A DNA stretch of 64,000 nucleotides from Achatina immaculata (GCA_009760885.1 CM019713.1:25118427-25182426); one strand, 5' to 3'; positions 1 through 11,709 are shown, counted from the stretch's first letter. The notes: a model not told the origin generated them from the letters alone. Program-made: numbers and translations.

Positions 1-945
1 AGAACATGCAACAACATAGCAAGAGAGAACATTTAAACTGTCAGAACATGCAACAACATCGCAAGAGAGAACATTTAAACTGTCAGAACATGTAACAACA
101 TCGCAAGATAGAACATTTAAACTGTCAGAACATGTAATAACATAGCAAGAGAGAACATTTAAACTGTCATAACATGCAACAATATAGCAAGAGAGAACAT
201 TTAAAATGTCAGAACATGCAACAACATCGCAAGAGAGAACATTTAAACTGTCATAACATGCAACAATATCGCAAGAGAGAACATTTAAACTGTCATAACA
301 TGCAACAACATCGCAAGAGAGAACATTTAAACTGTCATAACATGCAACAACATCGCAAGAGAGAACATTTAAACTGTCATAACATGCAACAACATCGCAA
401 GAGAGAACATTTAAACTGTCAGAACATGCAACAATATCGCAAGAGAGAACATTTAAACTGTCATAACATGCAACAACATCGCAAGAGAGAACATTTAAAC
501 TGTCATAACATGCAACAACATCGCAAGAGAGAACATTTAAACTGTCATAACATGCAACAACATCGCAAGAGAGAACATTTAAACTGTCATAACATGCAAC
601 AACATCGCAAGAGAGAACATTTAAACTGTCATAACATGCAACAACATCGCAAGAGAGAACATTTAAACTGTCATAACATGCAACAACATCGCAAGAGAGA
701 ACATTTAAACTGTCATAACATGCAACAACATCGCAAGAGAGAACATTTAAACTGTCATAACATGCAACAACATCGCAAGAGAGAACATTTAAACTGTCAG
801 AACATGCAACAATATCGCAAGAGAGAACATTTAAACTGTCATAACATGCAACAACATCGCAAGAGAGAACATTTAAACTGTCATAACATGCAACAACATC
901 GCAAGAGAGAACATTTAAACTGTCAGAACATGCAATAACGTAGAA
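1..945. repeat. 42-bp minisatellite, about 22 copies
   Basis: Head-to-tail 42-bp unit beginning AACATGCAACAACATCGC, nearly homogeneous, with a few G/T and A/G variants at fixed positions. The array runs off the left edge of the window. The unit is divisible by three and lacks stops in one + frame, so it reads as a 14-residue peptide repeat (MQQHRKREHLNCHN) for about 254 residues. Nothing suggests real translation: the periodicity is nucleotide-exact with no synonymous bias. A diverged unit lies beyond the adjacent LINE stub. Confidence 0.95.
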
Positions 946-949
946 AAAA

Positions 950-1100
950 AAATAGGAGACATGGAGAAGAAACACAGAGAGGATTTTGAGCAATAGAAGG
1001 CTCACCTGGGAAAGAACAGAAAGAAAGGCGAATGACAAGCGTTTTTGGAAAACCCTTGTGGAAACCCCACTTGCCCTGGACACCTAAAGGCACACAGAGA

Positions 1101-1129
<29 letters not shown>
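950..1129 (+). mobile_element. LINE-A 3' stub with GA tail
   Basis: About 130 bp match the extreme 3' coding end of the non-LTR fragment at 27830-27976. The same landmarks occur in order: GGAGACATGGAGAAGAA, a sequence matching TTGAGCAATAGAGGGCTCACC, and TGGAAAACCCTTG. The copy is diverged and frameshifted relative to the 27.6-kb copy. It continues into an uninterrupted GA tract (about 1096-1129), which matches how other copies of the family end. It is 5' truncated, so only a fossil of the reverse transcriptase C-terminus remains. Confidence 0.8.
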
Positions 1130-1131
<2 letters not shown>

Positions 1132-1171
1132 ATGAAACAACATAACACGAGGGAACAATTAAGTTGTCGGT
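1130..1171. repeat. Diverged single unit of the 42-bp minisatellite
   Basis: The sequence GAAACAACATAACACGAGGG and the bases following it align to the 42-bp unit of 1-945 with scattered substitutions. It lies on the far side of the LINE-A stub, so the stub appears to sit inside or at the edge of an older, longer array. Confidence 0.6.
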
Positions 1172-1580
1172 ACAAGAACTGAGCACGCAGGCCCATCTTA
1201 CCTGCCCTTCCTCACAGAGAGAAAGAGAGAGAGAGAGAGAGGAGAGAGAGGAGGCAGAGTGACACAGAGATGTTCGTGTGATTTTAAAGACGTAGTATTA
1301 TCCAGCAGAATAGCTTTAGCCACCTACAAGTATATCTAGGCTTATCTAGTCTTCATGCATCCGAATTTGCGAGCCATAACTACCCAAGCAAGGCCTTACC
1401 CCGCCTTGGTAACTCTTGGTAAATGACTGCAGTGTGGCCCAGACAACATGGTCTGAGTGGGAAAGCAAGCTAGATTTTATAAATAGTTCAATCTGAAGAC
1501 TGATGTCTAGGGACGAAAGGTGCTGATTTAGCAGCTTGTTTCAAAATATGGCACAGGGCAACCACGGCAATTGTTATGTG
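1172..1580. other. Intergenic, GA tract, otherwise unremarkable
   Basis: A second GA tract lies at about 1213-1251. The rest is unique sequence with no long open frame. A short motif near 1556-1575 (GGGCAACCACGGCAA) recurs at about 15373 and may be a scrap of a dispersed repeat. Confidence 0.5.
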
Positions 1581-1610
1581 AAAGAAGAAGAAGAAAAAGA
1601 AGAAGAAGAA

Positions 1611-1662
<52 letters not shown>
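1581..1662. repeat. GAA/GAT triplet microsatellite
   Basis: Imperfect GAA repeats pass abruptly into about 17 perfect GAT repeats. The minus-strand poly-Ile and poly-His frames over it are by-products. Confidence 0.95.
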
Positions 1663-2376
1663 AAATACTTTTTTAAAATGTAGATCAAGACATAAATACA
1701 ACAGCATCACAGTATGCGAAGAGAAGATGATTAAAATCACTCCTTCTTTTTTGGCGAAAATGATCTCTCCGCGTTTCCATACTCTCCTCCATCGCCTCCA
1801 TGACAAACCCCTCCCGCGCGAACGACATAACACAAGACGATAATTTTTTTAAAAATGCATTTTGCGGACAATCGATTACATATAAGGAAGTCGAAACGCA
1901 AAGTACAGAAACATTAAGGTAACTAGAAGCATGACATTCAAGAGACGAAAAAAACAAAATTCTTCCCAACCTTCAAACTTGGAGAGCTGGGAGGCAACAC
2001 ACAGAAATGTGAAAGCTGTAATAAACGTTTTGTAAAATATATAAACTGCTACATGTATCGTTCAGTCTTGATTAATGTTATCGCTGACTCCTTGCTAATC
2101 GTGTTTACGATTATTAAACGTAGGCGGTGGGTATCGATTCCGTCAGGTCAATAAATGGCAATGCAGAAAACCTACGTGGACTTTGATGAAAATTTAATCT
2201 GAATTAGCCTTTCCGTGAAGTATCTTGCTGTGGCTAGATCAAAACTAGGGGAAGGTACTTAGGAAGTAGGGTTTTCTAACATGACTGCATTATGAAGTCA
2301 TTTGCTGTTTGTGAGATACAGATTTCTTGTTTTTATACTCTTTATGGTGATGATAATGATGATGGTGATTGCTGTG
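1663..2376. other. Unique intergenic sequence
   Basis: No repeat, element or convincing reading frame seen. Mixed composition, with a few short ATG/GAT runs near 2345. Confidence 0.5.
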
Positions 2377-3365
2377 GAATCTAGACTATGATTGTGGTGT
2401 CTAGACTGCTTGATGTGTCTAGATTGTGCTTGTGGTGTCTAGGCTGCTTGATGTGTCTAGACTGTGCTTGTGGTGTCTAGGTTGCTTGCTGTGTCTAGAC
2501 TGTGCTTGTGGTGTCTAGGCTGCTTGCTGTGTCTAGACTGTGCTTGTGGTGTCTAGGCTGTGCTGTGTCTAGACTGCTTGTGGTGTCTAGGCTGCTTGCT
2601 GTGTCTAGACTGTGCTTGTGGTGTCTAGGCTGCTTGCTGTGTCTAGACTGTGCTTGTGGTGTCTAGGCTGCTTGCTGTGTCTAGACTGTGCTTGTGGTGT
2701 CTAGGCTGCTTGCTGTGTCTAGACTGTGCTTGTGGTGTCTAGGCTGCTTGCTGTGTCTAGACTGTGCTTGTGGTGTCTAGGCTGCTTGCTGTGTCTAGAC
2801 TGTGCTTGTGGTGTCTAGGCTGCTTGCTGTGTCTAGACTGTGCTTGTGGTGTCTAAGCTGCTTGCTGTGTCTAGACTGTGCTTGTGGTGTCTAGGCTGCT
2901 TGCTGTGTCTAGACTGTGCTTGTGGTGTCTAGGCTGCTTGCTGTGTCTAGACTGTGCTTGTGGTGTCTAGGCTGCTTGCTGTGTCTAGACTGTGCTTGTG
3001 GTGTCTAGGCTGCTTGCTGTGTCTAGACTGTGCTTGTGGTGTCTAAGCTGCTTGCTGTGTCTAGACTGTGCTTGTGGTGTCTAGGCTGCTTGCTGTGTCT
3101 AGACTGTGCTTATGGTGTCTAGGCTGCTTGCTGTGTCTAGACTGTGCTTGTGGTGTCTAGGCTGCTTGCTGTGTCTAGACTGTGCTTATGGTGTCTATGC
3201 TGTGTTTGTGGTATCTAGATTGTGCCTGCGGTGCCTAGACTGTGTTTGTGGTGTCTAGGCTGTGTTTGTAGTGTTATAGACTGTCCTTTTGGTGTCTAGA
3301 CTTTGCCCGTGGTGTTATAGACTGTTCTTGTGTTGTCTAGACTGTGCTTGTACTGTTATAGACTA
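2377..3365. repeat. 38-bp minisatellite made of two half-units
   Basis: About 26 copies of a 38-bp unit that is itself a 20-bp half (GTGTCTAGACTGTGCTTGTG) plus an 18-bp half (GTGTCTAGGCTGCTTGCT). The central copies are almost identical. Both edges decay into irregular half-units, as expected for an array homogenised in its middle. Each full unit carries an internal TCTAGA palindrome. Confidence 0.95.
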
Positions 3366-4560
3366 TCATTTACTATTATTCATGATGGTGTCATATATCT
3401 CAATAATGTAATGGTATTATATACGATGGCGTGTAATAAATGACGATAATGTCACGTTATTATAGCTGAAGACGGTGTCATAAATTATAACTGTGCTAGA
3501 GATGAATAGAGTCATAGATAATAGTGCTGTCATAGATAATAATGCTGTCATAGATAATAATGCTGTCATAGATAATAGATGATGGCGACACAGACAACGC
3601 TGGAATATGTTGACGAAAAAACGTGTAGACTGTCTAATGTTTTCTCTGGCAGGAAACAAACGAAGGTGGAACGATGTGCTTCCATTAAAATGTCATGTTT
3701 GACTTCTCAGTATGTGGACCACAAGGCTGGATCAATATCACTTTTTTTCTCCTCATTCATTAGGCTGTAGTGCCACTTTTCCAGTAAATCACACATGGTC
3801 TCCTTTCTGTATGTTCTATAGTAAATATCAGAAAATTCTCATCATCATCATCATCATCATCACAAGAATTAAAAATCATCCTCACAAGAAAGCTATCAGC
3901 CCCCTACACCAGAAGCTTCTTGAAGGGTGCAGAGAGAAAAGAGGTCAGGAGAGTGAGCCGCCCCGTGCTTGTAGTAATATTCTAGAAGATTTCTGTGAAG
4001 TTTCCAGCAAATCTGATAATGCAGTGGAAAGAGGAAACCATTAGTTCACATCGTAAAATAACATGAACCTCCCAGATCTACAGATAATAGTGGCAATATG
4101 GCGGCTGGCACGAGAAATTCGGGTCGCAATAAGGCGGCCGGCACGAGAAGTTCGGGTCCGTTGCAGAAACATGTAGGACGCTATGAACAAAAACGACAAG
4201 TTTACATTGTAGCCATTTTCTCCTGTCTCTGTGTTCCACAAAGTATTCATCTAGAAGAGGACTAAAGCGTGATGTTGTACTGAATGGATATATCCGTATG
4301 TTATGTACAAATAAGGTTATGTAGACGAGTGTACGAATGTTTGTTATTCTATATTAGCAATAACCAGAAATACAGAAGTGTCCGTTTTGGTCCATAGCAT
4401 ATTGTCTGGGGGAGCCCTAGCACTGCAGTCTCAGAAAGCCAGCGCCCGGCCCGAAACTGTCTCACAGCTTATGACAAGTCACAGAGGCCCGCTATCTTTC
4501 TTCAGTCGCTGCTTCTGTGGATTGAAGCACATGCTAGGACCCAACGGTCCTCGGACACTG
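3366..4560. other. Mostly unique intergenic sequence with short repeats
   Basis: Contains four tandem copies of an 18-bp unit (GCTGTCATAGATAATAAT, about 3505-3575), an ATC tract (about 3839-3862) and two copies of a roughly 36-bp unit containing GGCACGAGAA (about 4096-4160). No gene recognised. A 110-residue open frame at 3712-4044 shows no recognisable domain. Confidence 0.5.
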
Positions 4561-4576
4561 TGCGTATATGGACGTG

Positions 4577-4657
4577 AGGCTGGACGTGACAGGAAAGTCG
4601 CTGGACGTGACAGGAAAGTCGCTGGACGTGACAGGAAAGTCGCTGGACGTGACAGAA
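4577..4657. repeat. 21-bp repeat, four copies
   Basis: Four near-perfect copies of the 21-bp unit beginning GCTGGACGTGACAGGAAAGT. The unit is a multiple of three, so it creates a short repetitive open frame on both strands. Confidence 0.9.
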
Positions 4658-5147
4658 CGTCGCTGGGACTCGGGACACTTACAAGAAAAGAAAAAGGGCA
4701 AACGAGAAAATGAGAAACTCTGTTCCAGTCGTGCGGAGTTTAGCTTACTGGAAGCGTAGCGCTGCATGTAATTTGGAGGTCATCGTCACATCTTGTGTGT
4801 GCTCGGAGGCAGTCAGCAGTCTGATATTATACTCATTAGTGCTCACCTTCGCAGATGACAGAGGATTCACACTAGCAAGATGGCCACCACCAGCATTGGT
4901 GACTTCCACAGTGTGCAGTACTGCCATCCTGCGGCAGTAGAGAATATCCAATGAGAACATCCAGAGAACATCCAGTGGGAACATCAGAGAATATCCAGCG
5001 AGCGTTAAGCAAACAAAGAACAGCAAAAACAAAACAAAACAAAAAAAAAAGGTTTCGGGGACGCTACGGATATGGCGTGAGAGTCAAGGAGAGGACATCA
5101 TGAAAAAGTCTGGGAACCACTGATTTATACGGGCAATTTCGATGACG
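4658..5147. other. Intergenic sequence
   Basis: Short imperfect repeats of GAGAACATCCA lie at about 4953-5000, followed by an A-rich run. No gene or element recognised. Confidence 0.45.
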
Positions 5148-5770
5148 TTAGCACACTCGGGCCAAACTTCTAGTTAACACACTGGGGCCAAACCTCTACT
5201 TAACACACTGGGGCCAAACCCCTAGTTAACACACTGGGGCCAAACTTCTAGTTAACACACTGGGGCCAAACCTCTAGTTAACACACTCGGTCCAAACCCC
5301 TAGTTAACACATTCGGGCCAAACCCCTAGTTAACACACTGGGGCCAAACCTCTACTTAACACACTGGGGCCAAACCTCTACTTAACACACTCGGGCCAAA
5401 CTTCTAGTTAACACACTGGGGCCAAACCTCTACTTAACACACTCAGGCCAAACCCCTAGTTAACACACTTGGGCCAAACCTCTACTTAACACACTCGGGC
5501 CAAACCCCTAGTTAACACACTTGGGCCAAACCTCTACTTAACACACTCAGGCCAAACCCCTAGTTAACACACTTGGGCCAAACCTCTACTTAACACACTT
5601 GGGCCAAACCCCTAGTTAACACGCTCGGGCCAAACCTCTACTTAACAGACTCGGGCCAAACCCCTATATAACACTCTTTGGCCAAACCCCTAGTTAACAC
5701 ACTCGGGTCAAACCTCTACTTAACACGCTCTGGCCAAACCTCTGGTTAACACACTCGGATCAAATCTCTA
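5148..5770. repeat. 26-bp minisatellite, about 24 copies
   Basis: 26-bp unit built on CTAGTTAACACACTCGGG with CCAAACCC. Variant positions (CTAGTT/CTACTT, TCGG/TGGG) alternate in blocks, showing that short runs of units were amplified together. Confidence 0.95.
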
Positions 5771-5989
5771 GTTTTCTCTCACATTCAATTTGACATCACA
5801 AAATGGTGATGCTAGGCTCTATATCATTACATCAACTGCAAGTAGAAAACCTTCGATCGTATAGAGCGAAACAACCACACATCTCTACAGAGTTTTTCTT
5901 CATTTGAACCTTTGTCTTCTTTATTCTTCCTAAGATATAAGAGGACCATCAATCGTTTGTCTTTATTCTTCGTACAAGAGAAAAGGGCC
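5771..5989. other. Unique spacer between two minisatellites
   Basis: About 220 bp of non-repetitive sequence separating the 26-bp and 22/19-bp arrays. No feature seen. Confidence 0.5.
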
Positions 5990-7118
5990 AAATCCTCTAA
6001 CTCTGGGTTAGAGGTCCTTCATCTCTGGATTAAAGGTCCTTCGTCTCTGGGTTAGAGTTTCGTCTCTGGGTTAAAGGTTCGTCTCTGGGTTAGAGGTTCG
6101 TCTCTGGGTTAAAGGTTCGTCTCTGGGTTAAAGGTTCGTCTCTGGGTTAGAGTTTCGTCTCTGGGTTAAAGGTTCGTCTCTGGGTTAGAGGTTCGTCTCT
6201 GGGTTAAAGGTTCGTCTCTGGGTTAAAGGTTCGTCTCTGGGTTAAAGGTTCGTCTCTGGGTTAGAGTTTCGTCTCTGGGTTAAAGGTTCGTCTCTGGGTT
6301 AGAGGTCCTTTGTCTCTGGGTTAGAGTTTCGTCTCTGGGTTAGAGTTTCGTCTCTGGGTTAGAGTTTCGTCTCTGGGTTAAAGGTTCGTCTCTGGGTTAG
6401 AGGTCCTTTGTCTCTGGGTTAGAGGTCCTTTGTCTCTGAGTTAGAGGTCCTTCGTCTCTGGATTAGAGGTCCTTCATCTTTGGGTTAGAGGTCCTTCGTC
6501 TCTGAGTTAGAGGTCCTTCGTCTCTGGATTAGAGGTCCTTCATCTTTGGGTTAGAGGTCCTTCGTCTCTGGGTTAGAGGTCCTTCGTCTCTGGATTAGAG
6601 GTCCTTCATCTTTGGGTTAGAGGTCCTTCGTCTCTGGGTTAGAGGTCTTTCGTCTCTGGGTTAGAGGTCCTTCGTCTCTGGATTAGAGGTCCTTCATCTT
6701 TGGGTTAGAGGTCCTTCGTCTCTGGATTAGAGGTCCTTCATCTTTGGGTTAGAGGTCCTTCGTCTCTGGGTTAGAGGTCCTTCGTCTCTGGGTTAGAGGT
6801 CCTTTGTCTCTGAGTTAGAGGTCCTTCGTCTCTGGGTTAGAGGTCCTTCGTATATGGATTAGAGGTCCTTCATCTTTGGGTTAGAGGTCCTTCGTCTCTG
6901 GGTTAGAGGTCTTTCGTCTCTGGGTTAGAGGTCCTTCGTCTCTGGATTAGAGGTCCTTCATCTTTGGGTTAGAGGTCCTTCGTCTCTGGATTAGAGGTCC
7001 TTCATCTTTGGGTTAGAGGTCCTTCGTCTCTGGGTTAGAGGTCCTTCGTCTCTGGGTTAGAGGTCCTTTGTCTCTGAGTTAGAGGTCCTTCGTCTCTGGG
7101 TTAGAGGTCCTTCGTATA
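5990..7118. repeat. 22/19-bp minisatellite with a 264-bp higher-order unit
   Basis: Two length variants of one unit are spatially separated: a 19-bp form (GGGTTAAAGGTTCGTCTCT) dominates about 6050-6310, and a 22-bp form (GGGTTAGAGGTCC then TTCGTCTCT) dominates 6310-7118. Two rare mutations, GTCTTTCG at 6645 and 6909 and CGTATAT at about 6850 and 7114, both recur exactly 264 bp apart. This shows a 12-unit block duplicated once. Confidence 0.95.
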
Positions 7119-8134
7119 TATGACCTAAAGTTTGATATTGCTTTCTTTATCCCCTTTTGCAGGAGAAGAGCACAATCTTCACAACGCGCGGCCCGTGAAT
7201 GTCCAGACTTGGGGACTGGATCCATCGCTGAACTTATTTGGCTGCTATTTAAAAATAAAACCTGGAGAAAACGTTGACCTTAATCATGGGAACCTAGCAG
7301 CAAATTTAACATGACCTAATGACTGACATCAGAAGATCAGACCTTTTCCGAGAATGTGGACGTGTTCAAAGTGTGTCTTCCTGTCTCACCATCTCGTCTA
7401 GTTAGGACGCGCTTCCTTTAACCTTCCCTCAGAATTATAATCTAAAGATTTCATGTCTTTGGCATATCTTTCCTACACCATTCATCTCTGATTTACGTTA
7501 CATGAGAATTATTTCATACACTACTCTCCGACTAATCCATAATTTTAACATACACAGTTATAATATTTACTATGATAAATCTAATCTCCATCCAGGCCCT
7601 TGAAACTAATGGCGGGTGATTTAGTTTACATACCTGGGGACAACATCGATTACTCCAGGTGAAAATGGAGCATCTCTACTCTATTTTCATCTAATTATGT
7701 TGCGCCTTCGGCTTTGTTGATGGAACGGGCAATCTGAATTTCGAACGCTTGTGAATCGATTCCTGGCATCGTTAATGCCTTTTCTCAACAAACTGCGCCT
7801 AAAACTTCTGGATTGTACATGATACAGCAGTTTTGCTTTAGAAACCACAGTTTCAGCTGATCAGACAACACAAGTCCGGCATGGCGACAAGCCTAGGAAT
7901 CTCATGTTTTGTCTTGTTTTCAGATATGACTGGATTGTCTCAGTTATGTGTAGGAAAAATTTCTTTCTTCCATTTTCATTATCCCAGTTATAGTTTTTTT
8001 TTTTTTAAAATATCCCTACGAAGTTTCTTATCAAGGTCTTTATTATACGGAGAACTTTGTTGTCTGAGTTCTGAGAGATTTTATTCACAACATAAAACTC
8101 ATTCAAAGCAATGAGAACCAGCAGTGCTGTACTT
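7119..8134. other. Unique sequence with one weak candidate exon
   Basis: A pyrimidine-rich stretch ending TTTTGCAG at about 7154-7161 resembles a 3' splice site. It is followed by a GC-richer segment open to a stop at 7312, about 50 residues without a recognised domain. The remainder (7320-8134) shows no element or gene. Confidence 0.25.
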
Positions 8135-8515
8135 GATGTTCTATTGTGTTGTAGCTTGATGTTCTGTGATGTTACAGTTTGACGTTTTGTGATGTTATAG
8201 TTTCATGTTCGGTCATATTGTAGCTTTATGCTCTGTTCTGTTATGGCTTAGTGTTCTGTGATGTTATAGCTTAATGTTTTGTTGTGTTATAGTTTGATGT
8301 TCTGTGATGTTATAGTTTGATGTTCTGTGATGTTATAGTTTGATGTTTTATGCTGTTATAGCTTGATGTTCTATGATGTTATAGTTTGATGTTCTGTGAT
8401 GCTATATCTTGATGTTCTGTGATGTTATAGTTTGATGTTCTGTGATGTTATATCTTGATGTTCTGTGATGTTATAGTTTGATGTTTGTGATGTTTTGACG
8501 TTATGTGATGTTAAA
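8135..8515. repeat. 23-bp minisatellite, about 16 copies
   Basis: Degenerate 23-bp unit containing TGATGTTCTGTGATGTTATA. The array is diverged at its left edge and more regular from about 8280 to 8490. Confidence 0.9.
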
Positions 8516-8689
8516 GTTATTATTACCTGAAGATAAGTGAGCTTATTTCTTGTATGCAACCAATAATTCTTGGTAATATTGATCAGCGCACATCGATTTT
8601 TTACGTATAGATCTTGTAGGTTATGTGGGGGCTTTACTGCTTCAAGCAGATCAAAGGATTCAGTGTGTCACAACATATGTAACGTCATA

Positions 8690-9420
8690 TCGTGTGTAGC
8701 GTCGTAGGATGTGTAGTGTCACAGCATTTGTAGTGTCACAGCATTTGTAGTGTCACAGCATTTGTAGTGTCACAGCATTTGTTGTGTCACAGCATTTGCA
8801 GTGTCACAGTATTTGTAGTGTCACAGTATTTGTAGTGTCACAGTATTTGTAGTGTCACAGCATTTGTAGTGTCACAGTATTTGTAGTGTCACAGTATTTG
8901 TAGTGTCACAGCATTTGCAGTGTCACAGCATTTGTAGTGTCACAGCATTTGTAGTGTCACAGTATTTGTAGTGTCACAGCATTTGTAGTGTCACAGTATT
9001 TGTAGTGTCACAGTATTTGTAGTGTCACAGCATTTGCAGTGTCACAGCATTTGTAGTGTCACAGTATTTGTAGTGTCACAGTATTTGTAGTGTCACACCA
9101 TTTGTTGTGTCACAGCATTTGCAGTGTCACAGTATTTGTAGTGTCACAGTATTTGTAGTGCCACAGCATTTGTAGTGTCACAGCATTTGTAGTGTCACAG
9201 CATTTGTAGTGTCACAGTATTTGTAGTGTCACAGCATTTGCAGTGTCACAGCATTTGTAGTGTCACAGTATTTGTAGTGTCACAGCATTTGTAGTGTCAC
9301 AGCATTTGTAGTGTCACAGCATTTGTAGTGTCACAGTATTTGTTATGTCACAGTATTTGTAGTGTCACAGCATTTGTAGTTTCGCAACATGTGTAATGTC
9401 ACAGCATGTGTAGTGGTCAC
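8690..9420. repeat. 17-bp minisatellite, about 43 copies
   Basis: 17-bp unit AGTGTCACAGCATTTGT with a frequent C/T variant (GCATT/GTATT) and G/T variants. Its right part is included in the 1,888-bp duplication. Confidence 0.95.
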
Positions 9421-9631
9421 AATGTGTGTAGTGCTTTGGTGTTGATCACTCTAAAATTCAGTAAGTTATCATCATCTTGTTTCATAGCAAACTGAAACAT
9501 GCTTTTGTTTTATCTCCTTGAAATTGAGACTCTGATCTTCTTAGTAGCTGATGCAGGGCAGATGTTTGGACAGAGGTAATGTGTGATCACGATGGCTGGC
9601 TTCAAGATCTGGAGTGACGTGACACCAAAAT

Positions 9632-9755
9632 GCGATCTTTTCAGCAGGCTCCACTACACTGCGGATCCTTACAAATCCTCCCGTGATAGGCGGACTGTTT
9701 ATACAAGGAGCACCACCGGCGAGATGGAGTAGGGTCTTGTCCAGCTCTAAGAACC
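9632..9755 (+). repeat. Dispersed repeat DR-1, copy inside the duplication
   Basis: Shares the ordered landmarks AGCAGGCTCCAC, GCGGATCC and ACCACCGGCGAGATGGAGTA/GGGTC with the segments at 44222-44345 and 45023-45150. Diverged and interrupted. The family is not recognised. Confidence 0.55.
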
Positions 9756-9821
9756 CGATCTTATTAATAATGTCGCTACTTGAGCACAGTCATCTTGGCT
9801 GTCATAGTTGGAAGGCCTCAG

Positions 9822-10160
9822 ATAACATTGCCAGACATTACCAGACAACATTACCAGATAAAATGACCAGACAACATGACCAATCAACATGACCAGACAA
9901 CATGACTAGACAACATGACCAGATAGCATGGTCAATAAACATGGCCAGACAACATAACCAGTCAACATGACCAGACAAAATGATCAGTAAACATGACCAG
10001 ACATGACCAGACAACATGGCCAAAGAGCATGACCAGACAACATGACCAGACAACATGACCAGACAATATGGCCAGACAACATGGCCAGACAATAACCAGA
10101 CAACATAACCAGACAACATTACCAGACAACATGGCCAAAGAACATTACCAACCAGCATGA
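9822..10160. repeat. 13-bp minisatellite, about 25 copies
   Basis: Unit AACATGACCAGAC with many substitutions. Three units equal 39 bp, so the minus strand has an open frame of 135 codons with a 13-residue period. It starts only about 70 bp after the DR-1 fragment. Confidence 0.93.
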
Positions 10161-10964
10161 TCAAATGAAAGTAATGTTGGACAGATTGATTTTTTTTAAA
10201 AATATTATTCTCGTACTTGGTGTAGCAGTCTGGATAATTTGGCATTAATGGCGTATAATTCGTGAGAATTAACTTCAGAAGATTCTTATCGTTTATCGTT
10301 TCTTCTGTCTTTCAACTTTTCCTGTCCTACAGCAAAGATTCATTAGTCAAGAAAGTTTTTACATAGTTGCCCGTCATGGAAATGTTTTATTTAAGTTTAT
10401 TTACACAAATTCCTGATACTGAAACACATGCTTGTTATTTTCTTGTAGGAAGATATAATTAATGCAAGATAATCATTGGTTCATTTATTTTTTGTAATTC
10501 TTCCTTGCAAATTTTACACTCAAGCTAAATAAAACGACTACTGGACAAAATAAGAAGTAAGAGAAACAAGACACGCCACGTCTTGGTCAAATCAAACGTC
10601 ACAGAATGTTTCTGCTGGTTACAAGCAGATTTAAAAAAGAGGTCTCAGTACAGGTTTTTTTGTTTCTTCATTTTTTTTTATTTTTTGGTCATAGTTTTAA
10701 ATTAACACACAACTGGTAGCTGATAATAGTTACAATGCCTTTAACGGAAGGAAAAATTGTACAACAGCTCTATAGAGCAAAATGTTCTACGTCAGTGTGA
10801 GATTCACACAAAGGACAAACGGATAAAACAGAAGAGGTGTGGCTTTGGAGAAAGATGCAACACAAAGCCTGGGCGACCAGAAATATACAAATAAGGAAAA
10901 ATAAAAAGCTGCAAAACTTCAAAAACTAGCTACAACCTGTGGAGAAGGCAATGAAAATTCTTCA
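10161..10964. other. Unique part of duplication copy 1
   Basis: AT-rich unique DNA with no recognised gene or element. Repeated at 12049-12852. Confidence 0.5.
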
Positions 10965-10965
10965 C

Positions 10966-11308
10966 ACAGTATTTGTAGTGTCACACCATTTGTTGTGTCA
11001 CAGCATTTGCAGTGTCACAGTATTTGTAGTGTCACAGTATTTGTAGTGCCACAGCATTTGTAGTGTCACAGCATTTGTAGTGTCACAGCATTTGTAGTGT
11101 CACAGTATTTGTAGTGTCACAGCATTTGCAGTGTCACAGCATTTGTAGTGTCACAGTATTTGTAGTGTCACAGCATTTGTAGTGTCACAGCATTTGTAGT
11201 GTCACAGCATTTGTAGTGTCACAGTATTTGTTATGTCACAGTATTTGTAGTGTCACAGCATTTGTAGTTTCGCAACATGTGTAATGTCACAGCATGTGTA
11301 GTGGTCAC
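10966..11308. repeat. 17-bp minisatellite, duplicated portion
   Basis: Same 17-bp unit and same order of variants as the right part of the array at 8690-9420, including the odd units ACACCATTTG and TTGTTATGTC. Confidence 0.95.
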
Positions 11309-11519
11309 AATGTGTGTAGTGCTTTGGTGTTGATCACTCTAAAATTCAGTAAGTTATCATCATCTTGTTTCATAGCAAACTGAAACATGCTTTTGTTTTA
11401 TCTCCTTGAAATTGAGACTCTGATCTTCTTAGTAGCTGATGCAGGGCAGATGTTTGGACAGAGGTAATGTGTGATCACGATGGCTGGCTTCAAGATCTGG
11501 AGTGACGTGACACCAAAAT

Positions 11520-11643
11520 GCGATCTTTTCAGCAGGCTCCACTACACTGCGGATCCTTACAAATCCTCCCGTGATAGGCGGACTGTTTATACAAGGAGCA
11601 CCACCGGCGAGATGGAGTAGGGTCTTGTCCAGCTCTAAGAACC
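11520..11643 (+). repeat. Dispersed repeat DR-1, second duplication copy
   Basis: Duplicate of the 9632-9755 copy at an offset of 1,888 bp, with the same landmarks. Confidence 0.55.
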
Positions 11644-11709
11644 CGATCTTATTAATAATGTCGCTACTTGAGCACAGTCATCTTGGCTGTCATAGTTGGA
11701 AGGCCTCAG

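Larger units (their letters stand above)
9077..10968. repeat. 1,888-bp tandem duplication, copy 1
   Basis: Copy 1 of a 1,888-bp unit repeated immediately downstream. It contains the right part of the 17-bp array, a DR-1 copy, a 13-bp array and about 800 bp of unique DNA. Line-by-line comparison with 10965-12856 shows no difference that I could find. The junction at about 10963-10968 lies at the short shared string CACA. Confidence 0.9.

Noticed and set aside
174..938. 254-codon + frame as a repetitive protein gene
   Set aside because: Purely a product of a stop-free 42-bp unit; no start context, intron or non-repetitive domain, and the repeat continues upstream of the first ATG.
5148..7118. 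CRISPR-like array
   Set aside because: Units are contiguous direct repeats without unique spacers, and the sequence is eukaryotic.
5990..7118. Telomeric repeat (GGGTTA-like units)
   Set aside because: The unit is 19-22 bp and shares only the GGGTTA hexamer; no TTAGGG run.
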